A model generated the notes under the pieces. That model searched no databases and had not been told where the DNA came from. It saw only the letters and a list, made by a program, of their open reading frames with translations. The translations under genes were made by a program, and so were the position numbers. 64,000 bases of DNA, from assembly GCF_907165045.1 (NCBI RefSeq), contig NZ_CAJRAU010000009.1, positions 124,001 to 188,000 on the forward strand, in the 5' to 3' direction. The stretch is from Dyadobacter linearis. GTDB lineage: Bacteria > Bacteroidota > Bacteroidia > Cytophagales > Spirosomataceae. This document shows positions 17,482 to 26,804 of the stretch, piece by piece (position 1 is the stretch's first letter; each line of letters begins with the position of its first letter).

Positions 17482-19626
17482 ATGAAGAACGAAGTGGAAA
17501 GTGGTCAAAACAATAAGAAAGCGCTGATCAACCGGGCGAGGACTGTTGGCTGGCTCTTGTTCCTGTTGGCAATATTGGTATTTGTGAAACTGATCCGGGT
17601 ACAATATTATGATGAGTTTAAAGGAAAAACGTGGGCTGAATATTCTGCAAAAAATGACCTGAAACTGGACACGATCCCGGCAATGCGCGGTAATATCTAC
17701 TCCAATGATAAAAGCCTGCTGGCTACTTCCTTACCCTATTATTATATTGGACTGGACACCAAAGTAGCGGATTCTACCTACTTTGATGAGCATATTGATG
17801 AACTTTCGTCGCTGCTTGCGAAGAGTTTCGGGGAGCATACGGCCGCTGGTTACCGGAGCAAGATCATGCGGTACCGGGTTAGTAAAACCAAACGTTACCT
17901 GCGCCTGAAAAGCCGGGAGATCAGTTACCTGGACCGCGAGAAGGTAAAGAAATGGCCGTTTTTTGCCAAACATAAAAAAGGCGGCGGCGGCAAGTTTGAG
18001 ACTATTTACAAAAGGTACAAACCTTACAGCCCGATGGCCGACAGGACGATCGGCGGTATTGATGCGAAAAGCGGCAGAGGATATATTGGTCTGGAAGCGA
18101 GTTTTGACAAGATACTGGAAGGAAAATCAGGTATTGGCTGGGTGGAACTGGTCGAAGGCGGGATGAAAATTCCAGTTGGTGACGCGCTCAATGTGCAACC
18201 GGAGGCCGGTCGCGATGTTTACACCACATTGGATATGAAAGTCCAGGATATGGCTGAGATCGCATTGCGGAGGAAACTGAATGAAATGGATGCGGACTTT
18301 GGCTCGGTGGTGATCATGGAAGTAAAAACCGGCGAGATCCGAGCGATGGCCAACCTGACCAAACGCGGCGACCACAAGTATGAGGAAGTGTTTAATTACG
18401 CGCTGGCAGGCAGTAATGATCCGGGGTCGACTTTCAAATTAGCCACGATGATGGCGATTTTGGAAGAAACGAAAATGGACCCTGATAAGATCATGGTCAA
18501 TACCGGAAACGGGGCAATGCGTTTCAGAAGCAATATCATCAGGGATGCACACAGAGGCGGTTTTGGTACAATCACAGCCGCACAGGTTTTGGAAAAATCT
18601 TCAAACATCGGAATTGTGCAGCTGATGTTGCGCTACTTTGCCGATAAACCCGATCAGTACCTGAAATACCTGAAACAATTTCACCTCACCACGCCGACGG
18701 ATATTCAGATGAAAGGCGAAAAGCCGCCGCTGATCCGAGACCGGACTTCCAAGCAATGGAGCAGCTATTCGATGTACTATATGGCGCACGGATATGAAAT
18801 GCAAATGACGCCGCTGCAAACGCTCGCGCTTTATAATGCAGTCGCAAACGACGGTTACTGGGTGCGGCCTATGATCGTGAAGGAAATCCGGAATGCCGAG
18901 GAGCTGGAAGATAAAATGGAGCCTTATGTGGAGGAAAAGCCAATTTGCTCGCCTGAAACGATCCGGAAAGTGAAGAAAATGCTGGAAGGAGTTGTGAACA
19001 ATGGATTAGCAAAACATATTAAAAGTGATCTGTACAAGATCGCAGGAAAGACGGGAACTGCGCGCAAGCTGATCAACGGGATTTATACAGAAGGTAAAAA
19101 CTATACTTCTTTTGCAGGTTATTTCCCCGCGGACAAACCTAAATACAGCTGCATCGTTGTGATCGATAACCCGAAAAGCTCCGGAGCGGATTATACCAGG
19201 TATGCGGGAAGTGTTGCGGCTCCTGTTTTTAAAGAGGTTGCGGACAGGATCTACGCGTCGGAAGTAGGTATTCAGAAGCCGGTAATAGATTCATTACCAG
19301 CAGAATCCAAAGCAGTAATGTGGGCGGGGCGTACTTCCGACCTGAAAGTGATCAGCAAGGAACTCAAACTAACCCCAGCGCCCGAAGATGCCGAATATGC
19401 GGCTGCCTCCCTTTACAAAAAGGGCAAAACGAACTGGAAAAAGACAGATCTGGGCTCGAAGGACGTTCCGGATTTGCAGGGCATGGCAATGCGCGATGCG
19501 CTGTATCTGCTTGAAAACAAAGGTTTTAGAGTAACCTTTAAAGGATCCGGAAAAGTGGTTGAGCAATCACTGCCGCCAGGCGCCAACCAGAGTGGGGGCA
19601 AAACGATACTATTAACTTTACAGTAA
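17482..19626 (+). CDS. ftsI: Penicillin-binding protein, FtsI-type transpeptidase with PASTA domain
   Basis: A 714-residue class B PBP. One N-terminal transmembrane helix (about residues 27-44) leads into the dimerisation domain and the transpeptidase domain. Active-site motifs are intact: STFK in GSNDPGSTFKLATMM, SSN in KSSNIGIVQL, and KTG in IAGKTGTARK. A single PASTA domain closes the protein (VPDLQGMAMRDALYLLENKG, then QSLPPGANQSGGKTILLTL). It cross-links septal peptidoglycan. The dcw position after ftsL and before murE (8-base gap) supports a division role. Confidence 0.93.
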   Translation: MKNEVESGQNNKKALINRARTVGWLLFLLAILVFVKLIRVQYYDEFKGKTWAEYSAKNDLKLDTIPAMRGNIYSNDKSLLATSLPYYYIGLDTKVADSTYFDEHIDELSSLLAKSFGEHTAAGYRSKIMRYRVSKTKRYLRLKSREISYLDREKVKKWPFFAKHKKGGGGKFETIYKRYKPYSPMADRTIGGIDAKSGRGYIGLEASFDKILEGKSGIGWVELVEGGMKIPVGDALNVQPEAGRDVYTTLDMKVQDMAEIALRRKLNEMDADFGSVVIMEVKTGEIRAMANLTKRGDHKYEEVFNYALAGSNDPGSTFKLATMMAILEETKMDPDKIMVNTGNGAMRFRSNIIRDAHRGGFGTITAAQVLEKSSNIGIVQLMLRYFADKPDQYLKYLKQFHLTTPTDIQMKGEKPPLIRDRTSKQWSSYSMYYMAHGYEMQMTPLQTLALYNAVANDGYWVRPMIVKEIRNAEELEDKMEPYVEEKPICSPETIRKVKKMLEGVVNNGLAKHIKSDLYKIAGKTGTARKLINGIYTEGKNYTSFAGYFPADKPKYSCIVVIDNPKSSGADYTRYAGSVAAPVFKEVADRIYASEVGIQKPVIDSLPAESKAVMWAGRTSDLKVISKELKLTPAPEDAEYAAASLYKKGKTNWKKTDLGSKDVPDLQGMAMRDALYLLENKGFRVTFKGSGKVVEQSLPPGANQSGGKTILLTLQ

Positions 19627-19634
19627 TTCCATTA

Positions 19635-21116
19635 ATGGAAAGTAACCAGGAAAAAATACTCAACATACTTCTTTCCGATGTGAAAGGCGCCCGCATCACG
19701 GGTTCCGATGAAATCAGCATCACAGGCATTGTGCTCGACTCCCGCAAAATCCAGTCCGGGAGTCTTTTTGTTGCGCTGAGGGGTACACAAACCGACGGGC
19801 ACCAATACATAGCGACCGCCACGGAGCTTGGCGCGGCTGCGATATTGTGCGAAGAGTTGCCTGAGCAAATCAGCGAGCAGGTCACTTATATTCAGGTAGA
19901 AGATTCGGCTGCTGCGATGGGATTGATCGCTTCTGCATTTTACGGGCATCCTTCGCGAAAAGTGAAACTGGTAGGGGTTACGGGAACGAATGGAAAGACT
20001 TCGGTAGCGACGTTTTTGTTTCAGCTGTTCAGAAGGCTCGGCTACCGTTGCGGGCTTTTATCTACGGTTCAGAATCAGATCGAGGACGAGGTAATCGCTT
20101 CCACGCATACTACGCCCGATTCTGTTGCATTAAACCAGTTGCTGGCGCAAATGGCAGCGAAAAATTGCAGCCACGTTTTTATGGAAGTGAGCTCGCACGC
20201 CGTAGCCCAGCACAGGATTACAGGGTTGCATTTTGCCGGTGGCATTTTTACCAATATTACCCACGATCACCTCGATTTCCACAAGACATTTGACAACTAT
20301 ATTGCCGCCAAAAAGGGCTTTTTTGACCAGCTGCCCAAGTCTGCATTCGCGCTGGTCAATATTGACGACCGCAGAGGCTCGGTAATGGTACAGAATACCC
20401 GGGCGAAGGTGGAAACCTATTCACTTCAGACCCTCGCCGCATTTAAAGGCAAGATCATTTCGGATACGCTTGCAGGTATGCACATGGATGTAAACAACCA
20501 GGAAGTGTGGTTCAGGGTGATCGGGCGGTTCAATGCTTATAATCTGCTGTCGGTTTACGGCGCGGCTGTTTTGCTGGGTGAAAAGCCGGAAATCATATTA
20601 GTGGAACTCTCAAACCTAAAAAGTCCTCCCGGGCGCTTTGAGCAATTTCATTCTGCCGATGAGATCGTAGGAATTGTGGATTACGCACATACGCCCGACG
20701 CATTGGAAAATGTGCTGGAAACGATCGCGCATTTGCGCAGCGGAAATGAGCAGGTGATCACGATTGTAGGTTGCGGGGGAAATAGGGACTCTGAAAAACG
20801 CCCGAAAATGGCTGCGATCGCGTGCAAGTTTAGTAATAAGGTTATTCTTACTTCTGATAACCCGCGTTTTGAAGACCCGATGGATATTCTGGCGCAAATG
20901 CAAAAAGGAGTGCCGCCTATTGATTTTAAAAAAACTACCACGATAGCCGACAGGCGTGAGGCGATTTTTAAAGCCGGACTTGCAGCAAACCCGGGAGATA
21001 TTATCCTGATAGCAGGAAAAGGTCACGAGAATTACCAGGATATCCAGGGAGTGAAGCATCATTTCGATGACAAGGAAGTTTTGCTCGAAGTGTTTGAAAA
21101 AAGACATTCCAATTAA
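19635..21116 (+). CDS. murE: UDP-N-acetylmuramoyl-L-alanyl-D-glutamate--2,6-diaminopimelate ligase
   Basis: A 493-residue Mur ligase. The ATP loop GVTGTNGKTSVATF, the carbamylated-lysine region and ITHDHLDFHKTFDNY are present. The substrate-specificity motif DNPR (TSDNPRFEDPMDIL) marks the meso-diaminopimelate-adding type rather than the lysine type, as expected for a Gram-negative wall. It adds the third residue of the stem peptide in the cytoplasm. It lies between the PBP and mraY; murF is not in the cluster. Confidence 0.95.
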   Translation: MESNQEKILNILLSDVKGARITGSDEISITGIVLDSRKIQSGSLFVALRGTQTDGHQYIATATELGAAAILCEELPEQISEQVTYIQVEDSAAAMGLIASAFYGHPSRKVKLVGVTGTNGKTSVATFLFQLFRRLGYRCGLLSTVQNQIEDEVIASTHTTPDSVALNQLLAQMAAKNCSHVFMEVSSHAVAQHRITGLHFAGGIFTNITHDHLDFHKTFDNYIAAKKGFFDQLPKSAFALVNIDDRRGSVMVQNTRAKVETYSLQTLAAFKGKIISDTLAGMHMDVNNQEVWFRVIGRFNAYNLLSVYGAAVLLGEKPEIILVELSNLKSPPGRFEQFHSADEIVGIVDYAHTPDALENVLETIAHLRSGNEQVITIVGCGGNRDSEKRPKMAAIACKFSNKVILTSDNPRFEDPMDILAQMQKGVPPIDFKKTTTIADRREAIFKAGLAANPGDIILIAGKGHENYQDIQGVKHHFDDKEVLLEVFEKRHSN

Positions 21117-21187
21117 AAAACGAGTGGCTTTTTGCGTAGTCTTGGAAAAGAACCAAATTTGCAGCCGTCACCCCAATAAGTTTCTTC

Positions 21188-22402
21188 ATGCTCTATTACC
21201 TGTTTGATTATTTAGACAAGCACTTCAATATCCCTGGTGCCGGTGTATTCCAATACATTTCATTCAGGGCGTTGGGAGCGACCGTTTTGTCGCTGTTCAT
21301 TGCGGCGACTTATGGTAAGTCGATCATCAATTTCCTGCGTAAGAAGCAAATGGGCGAGTCGATCCGTGACTTGGGACTAGCCGGTCAGATGGAGAAAGCA
21401 GGTACGCCGACTATGGGCGGATTCATTATCCTGGCTTCCCTGCTGATTCCGGTATTACTCTTTGCCAAATTGACCAATGTATACATTGTGCTGCTCATTA
21501 TCACAGCATTATGGACAGGTTTGATCGGTTTTGTTGATGATTATCTTAAAAAATTCAGGAATAATAAGGACGGGTTACACGGACGATTCAAGATCGTCGG
21601 TCAGGTTGGGCTGGGACTGATCGTCGGCGTGACTTTATCTTTTAATGATAGTGTGCGGATCCGGGTTTATGACCAGCCTTTGCTGAGCTCAAATCTGGGT
21701 GAAGTGCAGCGGTACCGGGATATCGTACATCCAACTATCACGACCATTCCTTTTTTTAAGAACAATGAATTTGATTACAAAACATTGCTTTTCGGCTGGC
21801 TGCCCGAGGAATATACCTGGGTGATCTACACGATCATTGCTATTTTTATTATTACCGCGGTCTCCAACGGAGCCAATATAACCGACGGAATTGACGGCCT
21901 GGCTGCTGGTGTTTCCGGCATTATCGCGTTGACGCTCGGTGTGTTAGCTTACCTTTCAGGAAATACCAAATTCTCGCAATACCTGAATATCATGTACATT
22001 CCCAACTCGGGTGAGCTGGTGATTTTCTGTGCTGCGTTTATTGGAGCTTGTGTCGGGTTTCTCTGGTATAATGCGTACCCTGCCCAGGTTTTTATGGGCG
22101 ATACGGGGAGTTTGATGTTGGGTGGAGTAATTGCGGTAGTAGCACTTGCGATCCGCAAGGAGTGGCTGATCCCGATCATGTGCGGGATTTTTATTGCAGA
22201 AAACCTCTCGGTTATCATGCAAGTCAGCTATTTCAAATATACCCGAAGCAAATATGGCGAAGGGCGACGCATATTTCTAATGTCACCGCTTCACCACCAT
22301 TATCAAAAGAAAGGAATCCACGAATCGAAGATAGTAACCAGGTTCTGGATTGTTGGGATTATCCTGGCGATCCTGACGCTGGCAACTTTGAAGTTGCGGT
22401 AA
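21188..22402 (+). CDS. mraY: Phospho-N-acetylmuramoyl-pentapeptide transferase MraY
   Basis: A 404-residue polytopic enzyme that transfers phospho-MurNAc-pentapeptide to undecaprenyl phosphate, making lipid I. Signatures include GTPTMGG near residue 77, the aspartate pair in IGFVDDYLKK, NITDGIDGLAAG and the histidine-rich MSPLHHHYQKKG. It is slightly longer than the 360 residues of Escherichia coli MraY because of an insertion after residue 150 that contains the segment VRIRVYDQPLLSS. It ends the local dcw cluster: murD, ftsW, murG and murC do not follow. Confidence 0.96.
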   Translation: MLYYLFDYLDKHFNIPGAGVFQYISFRALGATVLSLFIAATYGKSIINFLRKKQMGESIRDLGLAGQMEKAGTPTMGGFIILASLLIPVLLFAKLTNVYIVLLIITALWTGLIGFVDDYLKKFRNNKDGLHGRFKIVGQVGLGLIVGVTLSFNDSVRIRVYDQPLLSSNLGEVQRYRDIVHPTITTIPFFKNNEFDYKTLLFGWLPEEYTWVIYTIIAIFIITAVSNGANITDGIDGLAAGVSGIIALTLGVLAYLSGNTKFSQYLNIMYIPNSGELVIFCAAFIGACVGFLWYNAYPAQVFMGDTGSLMLGGVIAVVALAIRKEWLIPIMCGIFIAENLSVIMQVSYFKYTRSKYGEGRRIFLMSPLHHHYQKKGIHESKIVTRFWIVGIILAILTLATLKLR

Positions 22403-22413
22403 CCTGCGCCCAG

Positions 22414-22470
22414 CCCCCAACCCCCTGAAGGGGGCTTACTTTTAATTAGCCCCCTTTAGGGGGTTGGGGG
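22414..22470. repeat. GC-rich inverted repeat after mraY
   Basis: Two 23-base arms with a single mismatch enclose an 11-base AT-rich loop. Each arm carries its own CCCCCTgaAGGGGG or CCCCCTttAGGGGG palindrome. It may act as a strong hairpin or terminator, although no T run follows. Similar C/G-run repeats are common between genes in Bacteroidota genomes (from memory). Confidence 0.7.
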
Positions 22471-22499
22471 AATTATTACTAATACCGCGTCCCTGGCCT

Positions 22500-22613
22500 A
22501 GTCACTAGCCGTCGGCTTAGCCCTTCGAGTCACTAGCCGCGGCTTAAGCCCTTTTAGTCACTCGCCGCCGGCTTAGCCCTTTTTAGTCACTAGCCGTCGG
22601 CTTAAGCCGACGG
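22500..22613. repeat. Four imperfect 28-29 base tandem units ending in a palindrome
   Basis: Units starting AGTCACTAGCCG or AGTCACTCGCCG begin at 22500, 22528, 22556 and 22585. The last contains the full palindrome CCGTCGGCTTAAGCCGACGG (22594-22613), followed by TAATTGA. The same palindrome type occurs at 61199-61365, so this is a dispersed REP-like family. Confidence 0.7.
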
Positions 22614-22629
22614 TAATTGATTGAATAAA

Positions 22630-23199
22630 TTAGCGGCCTACGGCTTCGCTGTATCTTCTTGGGTCGTAGCCTTTTGCGAATAGGGGGTATTGGTCGAAAA
22701 TGCGCCTTACTACGCTGCGGTAGTGGTTATTGGAGTTTTCTACGCCCTTGAATATCCCGGAAGCATAACCTCTCCACACCACCTGGTCGCTTTCTGCGTC
22801 GATGAGTGAAACGATCAGCGTGCCTTTGTCCAATGCATATTTAATTGGCTCGTAGCGGAAACCGTCATTTTCCGTATCTACCCAGTTTTTGATGACCGGC
22901 TGCATATAGCCCTGGTAACGAAGGTTGTCGTAGAAAATACCGTAATTAACAAGCAGCGTTGGTTTTTCGGCGGTAAGCTTGTAGCCTCTTACCTGCATCT
23001 GGCGGCGTATCGCCTCGTAAATTTCTGTACAAAGATTATTGGTATCCCGCTCGCATTCCAGAAACGTATAGGAAGAGTAGTCCTTGAAGTTGGTTTCGTA
23101 GCTGTAATCGTGCTCGACGAACACTTTCCGGCCGCTGGAACATCCGGCGATTATTATTACTAGAAGTAATGCAACATAAGTAAAGATAGACCTCAGCAT
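22630..23199 (-). CDS. DUF4136 domain lipoprotein
   Basis: A 189-residue lipoprotein: signal FTYVALLLVIIIAGC with cysteine at residue 20, then a DUF4136 domain (DYSSYTFLE near residue 40, RRQMQVRGYKLTAEKPTLLVNY, and DAESDQVVWRGYASG). DUF4136 proteins are widespread outer-membrane or periplasmic lipoproteins of unknown function. The gene is monocistronic, between the repeat cluster and aroB, all three read away from mraY. No function is proposed. Confidence 0.85.
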   Translation of the reverse strand: MLRSIFTYVALLLVIIIAGCSSGRKVFVEHDYSYETNFKDYSSYTFLECERDTNNLCTEIYEAIRRQMQVRGYKLTAEKPTLLVNYGIFYDNLRYQGYMQPVIKNWVDTENDGFRYEPIKYALDKGTLIVSLIDAESDQVVWRGYASGIFKGVENSNNHYRSVVRRIFDQYPLFAKGYDPRRYSEAVGR

Positions 23200-23294
23200 A
23201 AGTATTTAATTTGTCAGGTTGTGAAAAAATATGTCTGTAATAGATTGATACACATCATTCTAACCAATAAACTTATACTCGAAGCTGGTAGATA

Positions 23295-24329
23295 CTATCC
23301 CAAATAATAAGCTATTGATTTACGCATTTCAGAAGCAGTTACTACTAGATCAAACGCACATTGCCCCGCTCCTTTCAGCAATGAAAACCGTACTTCTTTT
23401 CCTCTGTTTTTCTTGTCCTGTTTCGTCAAACCGATGATTTCTTCAATATCCTGCGCACTGATTTTTACCTTTCCGTAGGTAGCAAAAATGAATTCTTCAA
23501 TATCGGAAAGCGTGTCCTGCGTGATCATTTTTCGCTCAAAAGAAAGATAGCTTTCCATGATCATCCCGATTGCGATCGCTTCTCCGTGATATAATCTCTG
23601 ATTGGCCGTTTTGTTGAGAAAACAAGTTTCAACTGCGTGCCCGAGTGTGTGTCCGAAATTCAAAATCTTACGTAATCCTTTCTCCGTAGGATCTTCTTCC
23701 ACTACCTGCTGCTTGATCTTTACTGAATGCGCGATCAGGTCCTGCCAGTTTTGTCTCTCAAAATCCTTCTGCCTGATCTCGTCCCACTTGGCCGCATCGG
23801 CGATCAAACAATGCTTGATAATCTCAGCGAATCCCGAACGTATTTCTCTTTCAGGTAATGTATTCAAAAACTTAGGATCGATCAGGACGCTTTTAGGAAT
23901 ATTGAAAACACCTAAGTGGTTTTTAAAGCCCTGAAAGTCAACCCCTAACTTTCCTCCGACACTGGCATCGACTTGCGAAAGCAGGGTCGTCGGCACCTGT
24001 ATAAAATCTATTCCACGCTTGTAAACCGCCGCACAAAAACCGCCCATATCTCCGATCACGCCGCCACCGATATTGATCACCAGCGCGTGCCGGTCAAGCT
24101 CTTCATTTGTCATTCCCTGCCAGATCTTTTCACAGGTCGCCAGGGTTTTATTCGCCTCGCCGCTCGGAACGGTTACTACGCTATGTTTGGGTAAAAATGC
24201 TTTTAGACTCGGGTAACAGTGTTTTTTGGTATTATTATCAGCTATTACAACCACTTTTGAGTAATTGGCAGAGCCTAAAAAATCCGGCAAGCTTTCGCTT
24301 ATCGGTGCAATGGTAACTGACTGATTCAT
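23295..24329 (-). CDS. aroB: 3-dehydroquinate synthase
   Basis: Second enzyme of the shikimate pathway, converting DAHP to 3-dehydroquinate with NAD and a divalent metal. It has the GGGVIGDMGGF glycine motif (about residue 90), the lysine-containing VGGKLGVDF region, metal ligands in GFAEIIKHCLI and FGHTLGHAVE, and the GEAIAIGM segment. The ATG at 24329 gives MNQSVTIAPIS and 344 residues, the family length; the frame is open to 24362 but that extension looks untranslated. No other aro gene is near. Confidence 0.93.
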   Translation of the reverse strand: MNQSVTIAPISESLPDFLGSANYSKVVVIADNNTKKHCYPSLKAFLPKHSVVTVPSGEANKTLATCEKIWQGMTNEELDRHALVINIGGGVIGDMGGFCAAVYKRGIDFIQVPTTLLSQVDASVGGKLGVDFQGFKNHLGVFNIPKSVLIDPKFLNTLPEREIRSGFAEIIKHCLIADAAKWDEIRQKDFERQNWQDLIAHSVKIKQQVVEEDPTEKGLRKILNFGHTLGHAVETCFLNKTANQRLYHGEAIAIGMIMESYLSFERKMITQDTLSDIEEFIFATYGKVKISAQDIEEIIGLTKQDKKNRGKEVRFSLLKGAGQCAFDLVVTASEMRKSIAYYLG

Positions 24330-24605
24330 TCGAGATTGAATTGAGACAAGCTCACCACACATACGGTGAGCGCACCCAAATGGATGCGTCGATTTCCTGT
24401 TTTTAAAAATAATATGCTGGAAATCTCATTTAAATATATGAATTATAATGTTTAACAGACAATGAGGAAGGAATTGTGCTTGAAGAAAATTTTTACACAG
24501 TCCACAATTTTTTCCCAACTGTGCCACACGGCGATCGGTTTGCGTTTTATTTCGTAAAATTGCCATTCAATAAATTTTTGCGACCGATCTAATTTTTCTC
24601 AACGA

Positions 24606-25661
24606 ATGAGTGCTGCGCTGATTTCAGGAATTCAACAAGTAGGAGTAGGTGTTCAAAATGTGCCGGATGCCTGGAAATGGTACCGAAAGGTGCTGGGTTT
24701 CGACGTACCTGTTTTTGACGAAAAAGCCGAAGCTCCCTTGATGACTCCTTACACAGGAGGCGAAGTGCACAAGCGCCACGCAGTACTGGCACTGAATATG
24801 GCCGGTGGGGGCGGATTGGAAATCTGGTCTTTCACGAGCAGAAAATCGCAGCCAGCTAACTTTAAAGTTGAGATAGGAGATCTGGGAATCAATGCAATAC
24901 GGTTCAAAACGCCCGATGTGCATAAGGCGCATGCCTGGATAAAAGGTAATTCTGGTCAGGCAGTTGGGCCGGTTGTAGCTTTGCCGGAAGGTGAAGGTTT
25001 CTGGGGAACAGATCCTTATGGAAACATTTTTCAGATCACGACGGATAAAACGTGGTTTCAGAACACCGGAAAACCTGTCGGTGGCGTGGCTGGCGTGGTG
25101 GTAGGTGTTTCGGATATTGATCAGTCAGTCGTTTTTTACGAGAGCCTTTTGCAACCGCTGGAAGTCGTTTATGACGAAACGGGCGTGTTTGCCGATATTC
25201 CTTCCGCATTTCCGGGGCAGCGATTCAGGAGAATGTTACTGCGCAAAAACTTTACGCCCGAAGGTGCATTCAGCAGGCTTTTGGGAGATGTGCAGATTGA
25301 ATTGATCCAGGCGCTCGACCGCACACCTAAAAACATTTTTGAGAACCGCTTCTGGGGCGACTGCGGATATATTCACTTATGTTTCGATACGCTGGATATG
25401 AATGCATTGAAAACCAAGCTGCAGTCGCAGGGTTATCCCTTTACAGTCGATAGCGAACAATCTTTTGGCATGGAAGCAGCGGCCGGCCGGTTTGCTTATC
25501 TTGAAGATCCCGACGGAACATTGATCGAACTGGTAGAAACCCATAAAGTGCCGCTACTTAAAAAGATCGGCTGGTTTATGGATTTACAGAAAAGAAAATC
25601 TCAAAAACCGCTGCCAGACTGGATGCTGAAAACGATGGGTTTTGGTCGGGTGAAAGATTGA
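24606..25661 (+). CDS. VOC superfamily protein with two glyoxalase-type domains
   Basis: A 351-residue protein made of two vicinal-oxygen-chelate domains. The first (about residues 5-150) opens with GIQQVGVGVQNVPDAWKWYR and closes at the metal site GTDPYGNIFQI. The second (about 158-315) has GVSDIDQSVVFYESLL and ends at LEDPDGTLIELVETH, where the glutamate would bind metal. Such pairs occur in glyoxalases, extradiol dioxygenases and HPPD relatives. The substrate is not recognisable. The gene converges with the acyltransferase gene, leaving only 4 bases between the stops. Confidence 0.75.
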   Translation: MSAALISGIQQVGVGVQNVPDAWKWYRKVLGFDVPVFDEKAEAPLMTPYTGGEVHKRHAVLALNMAGGGGLEIWSFTSRKSQPANFKVEIGDLGINAIRFKTPDVHKAHAWIKGNSGQAVGPVVALPEGEGFWGTDPYGNIFQITTDKTWFQNTGKPVGGVAGVVVGVSDIDQSVVFYESLLQPLEVVYDETGVFADIPSAFPGQRFRRMLLRKNFTPEGAFSRLLGDVQIELIQALDRTPKNIFENRFWGDCGYIHLCFDTLDMNALKTKLQSQGYPFTVDSEQSFGMEAAAGRFAYLEDPDGTLIELVETHKVPLLKKIGWFMDLQKRKSQKPLPDWMLKTMGFGRVKD

Positions 25662-25665
25662 TCTA

Positions 25666-26646
25666 CTACCTGTATTTACTTCCCACCCAGGCCAGCAGCG
25701 GCAATGCAACGAATAATGCCAGCCCTGCCTGCCAACCCGCGAATGCTCCCACGATTATTGCCATTATTGTGACGATTGCCGGATAGAGGTACATCAGCAT
25801 TCCAAACAAAACGGAATCATAAAAAACCGACTTACCGGTAAGCTGGGCTGTTTTTTTCTTAAAAAATGAATAGAGCGGTGCATGAACGATTCGTCCGATC
25901 CAGCCTATTCCTTTCAATAAGATATTACTTCGATCGGGCGTCTTGCATTCGTTGAAATAGGCATTCAATATGTTTTTACGCTCCTGAACCGGCAATTCTG
26001 CAGGAATCGTCAAAATCACTTCGTTCATCCGTTTTTCCAGGATTTCATTGAATTCGCGCAGCCACTTTTCATATTCATTGGGGCTCATAACAATATCTGC
26101 CTGACTGATCGGGTTGCCGAATTTCAATGCAACGCGTTTTCCCGGACCACGGAAGTTCTCGTAGTTAACACCGGTTGGAATCACTTTCATTTCAGGCAAT
26201 GCATCGTCGCCGAACCAGATTTTGTAGGCCATTCTCGCAGTACCTTTTCCGAGCGGACGCAAACGCCATTCATTTACACAAATACCCTCTGAAAATACGA
26301 CTACTGCATCATTTTTCTTCAATGCATCGTGACTTTCCTGCGCAGTAACATCATGATTTTTAAGATATTGACGGCCTTCCGATCCTCTAAATACTGGAAT
26401 CAGTTTGATCTGACGCAACCAGAAAGCAGCCGCAGGTTTTTTAAAAACATCGCCGCGTGTCAGCGTATGAATAGGATGCCTCAGCACAGAACCGATTACG
26501 ACAGCGTCAAAAAACGAATCAGGGTGATTGGAAGCGATCATGATCGGACTTCCTTTGGGAACCCTGTCGAAATTAGAGACACAGAGCTTTTTGAGATAAA
26601 TAGGCAGTGCCAGGCGAACCAGAAAACGGGAGAAGTAGAAAAACAA
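25666..26646 (-). CDS. 1-acylglycerol-3-phosphate acyltransferase-like (PlsC family)
   Basis: A 326-residue LPLAT-family acyltransferase. The catalytic block reads SNHPDSFFDAVVIG, that is, histidine and aspartate with five residues between, as in the GAT1-like branch rather than the HX4D of classic PlsC. The second motif FSEGICVNEWRLRPLGKGTARMA corresponds to the phosphate-binding FPEG block (here FSEG). Two hydrophobic helices near the C-terminus (about residues 265-320) suggest inner-membrane attachment. It probably acylates a glycerophosphate or related lipid; the exact acceptor is unknown. Confidence 0.8.
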   Translation of the reverse strand: MFFYFSRFLVRLALPIYLKKLCVSNFDRVPKGSPIMIASNHPDSFFDAVVIGSVLRHPIHTLTRGDVFKKPAAAFWLRQIKLIPVFRGSEGRQYLKNHDVTAQESHDALKKNDAVVVFSEGICVNEWRLRPLGKGTARMAYKIWFGDDALPEMKVIPTGVNYENFRGPGKRVALKFGNPISQADIVMSPNEYEKWLREFNEILEKRMNEVILTIPAELPVQERKNILNAYFNECKTPDRSNILLKGIGWIGRIVHAPLYSFFKKKTAQLTGKSVFYDSVLFGMLMYLYPAIVTIMAIIVGAFAGWQAGLALFVALPLLAWVGSKYR

Positions 26647-26732
26647 AATTGAAAAGGTAAGTTTCTGTAAAAATATGGGATTATTTTTTTATTTATCCTG
26701 TCTCGCAGCCGCAATCCGCGCAGTGAAGTTGC

Positions 26733-26740
26733 TACCTTTG
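26733..26740 (+). promoter_or_regulatory. Candidate -7 box before the APH-like kinase gene
   Basis: TACCTTTG matches TAnnTTTG exactly and lies 64 bases upstream of the ATG at 26805. The -33 element is not clear. Confidence 0.3.
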
Positions 26741-26804
26741 AAACTGATTTTGAAATAACTAAAAAAAGCATCAACACGCTAAAAAGCGTAGGGAGAATAA
26801 AGCA

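Noticed and set aside
22500..22613. CRISPR-like array after mraY
   Set aside because: The units are 28-29 bases long but directly abut, with no unique spacers, and no cas genes are present. They fit a degenerate tandem/REP repeat.
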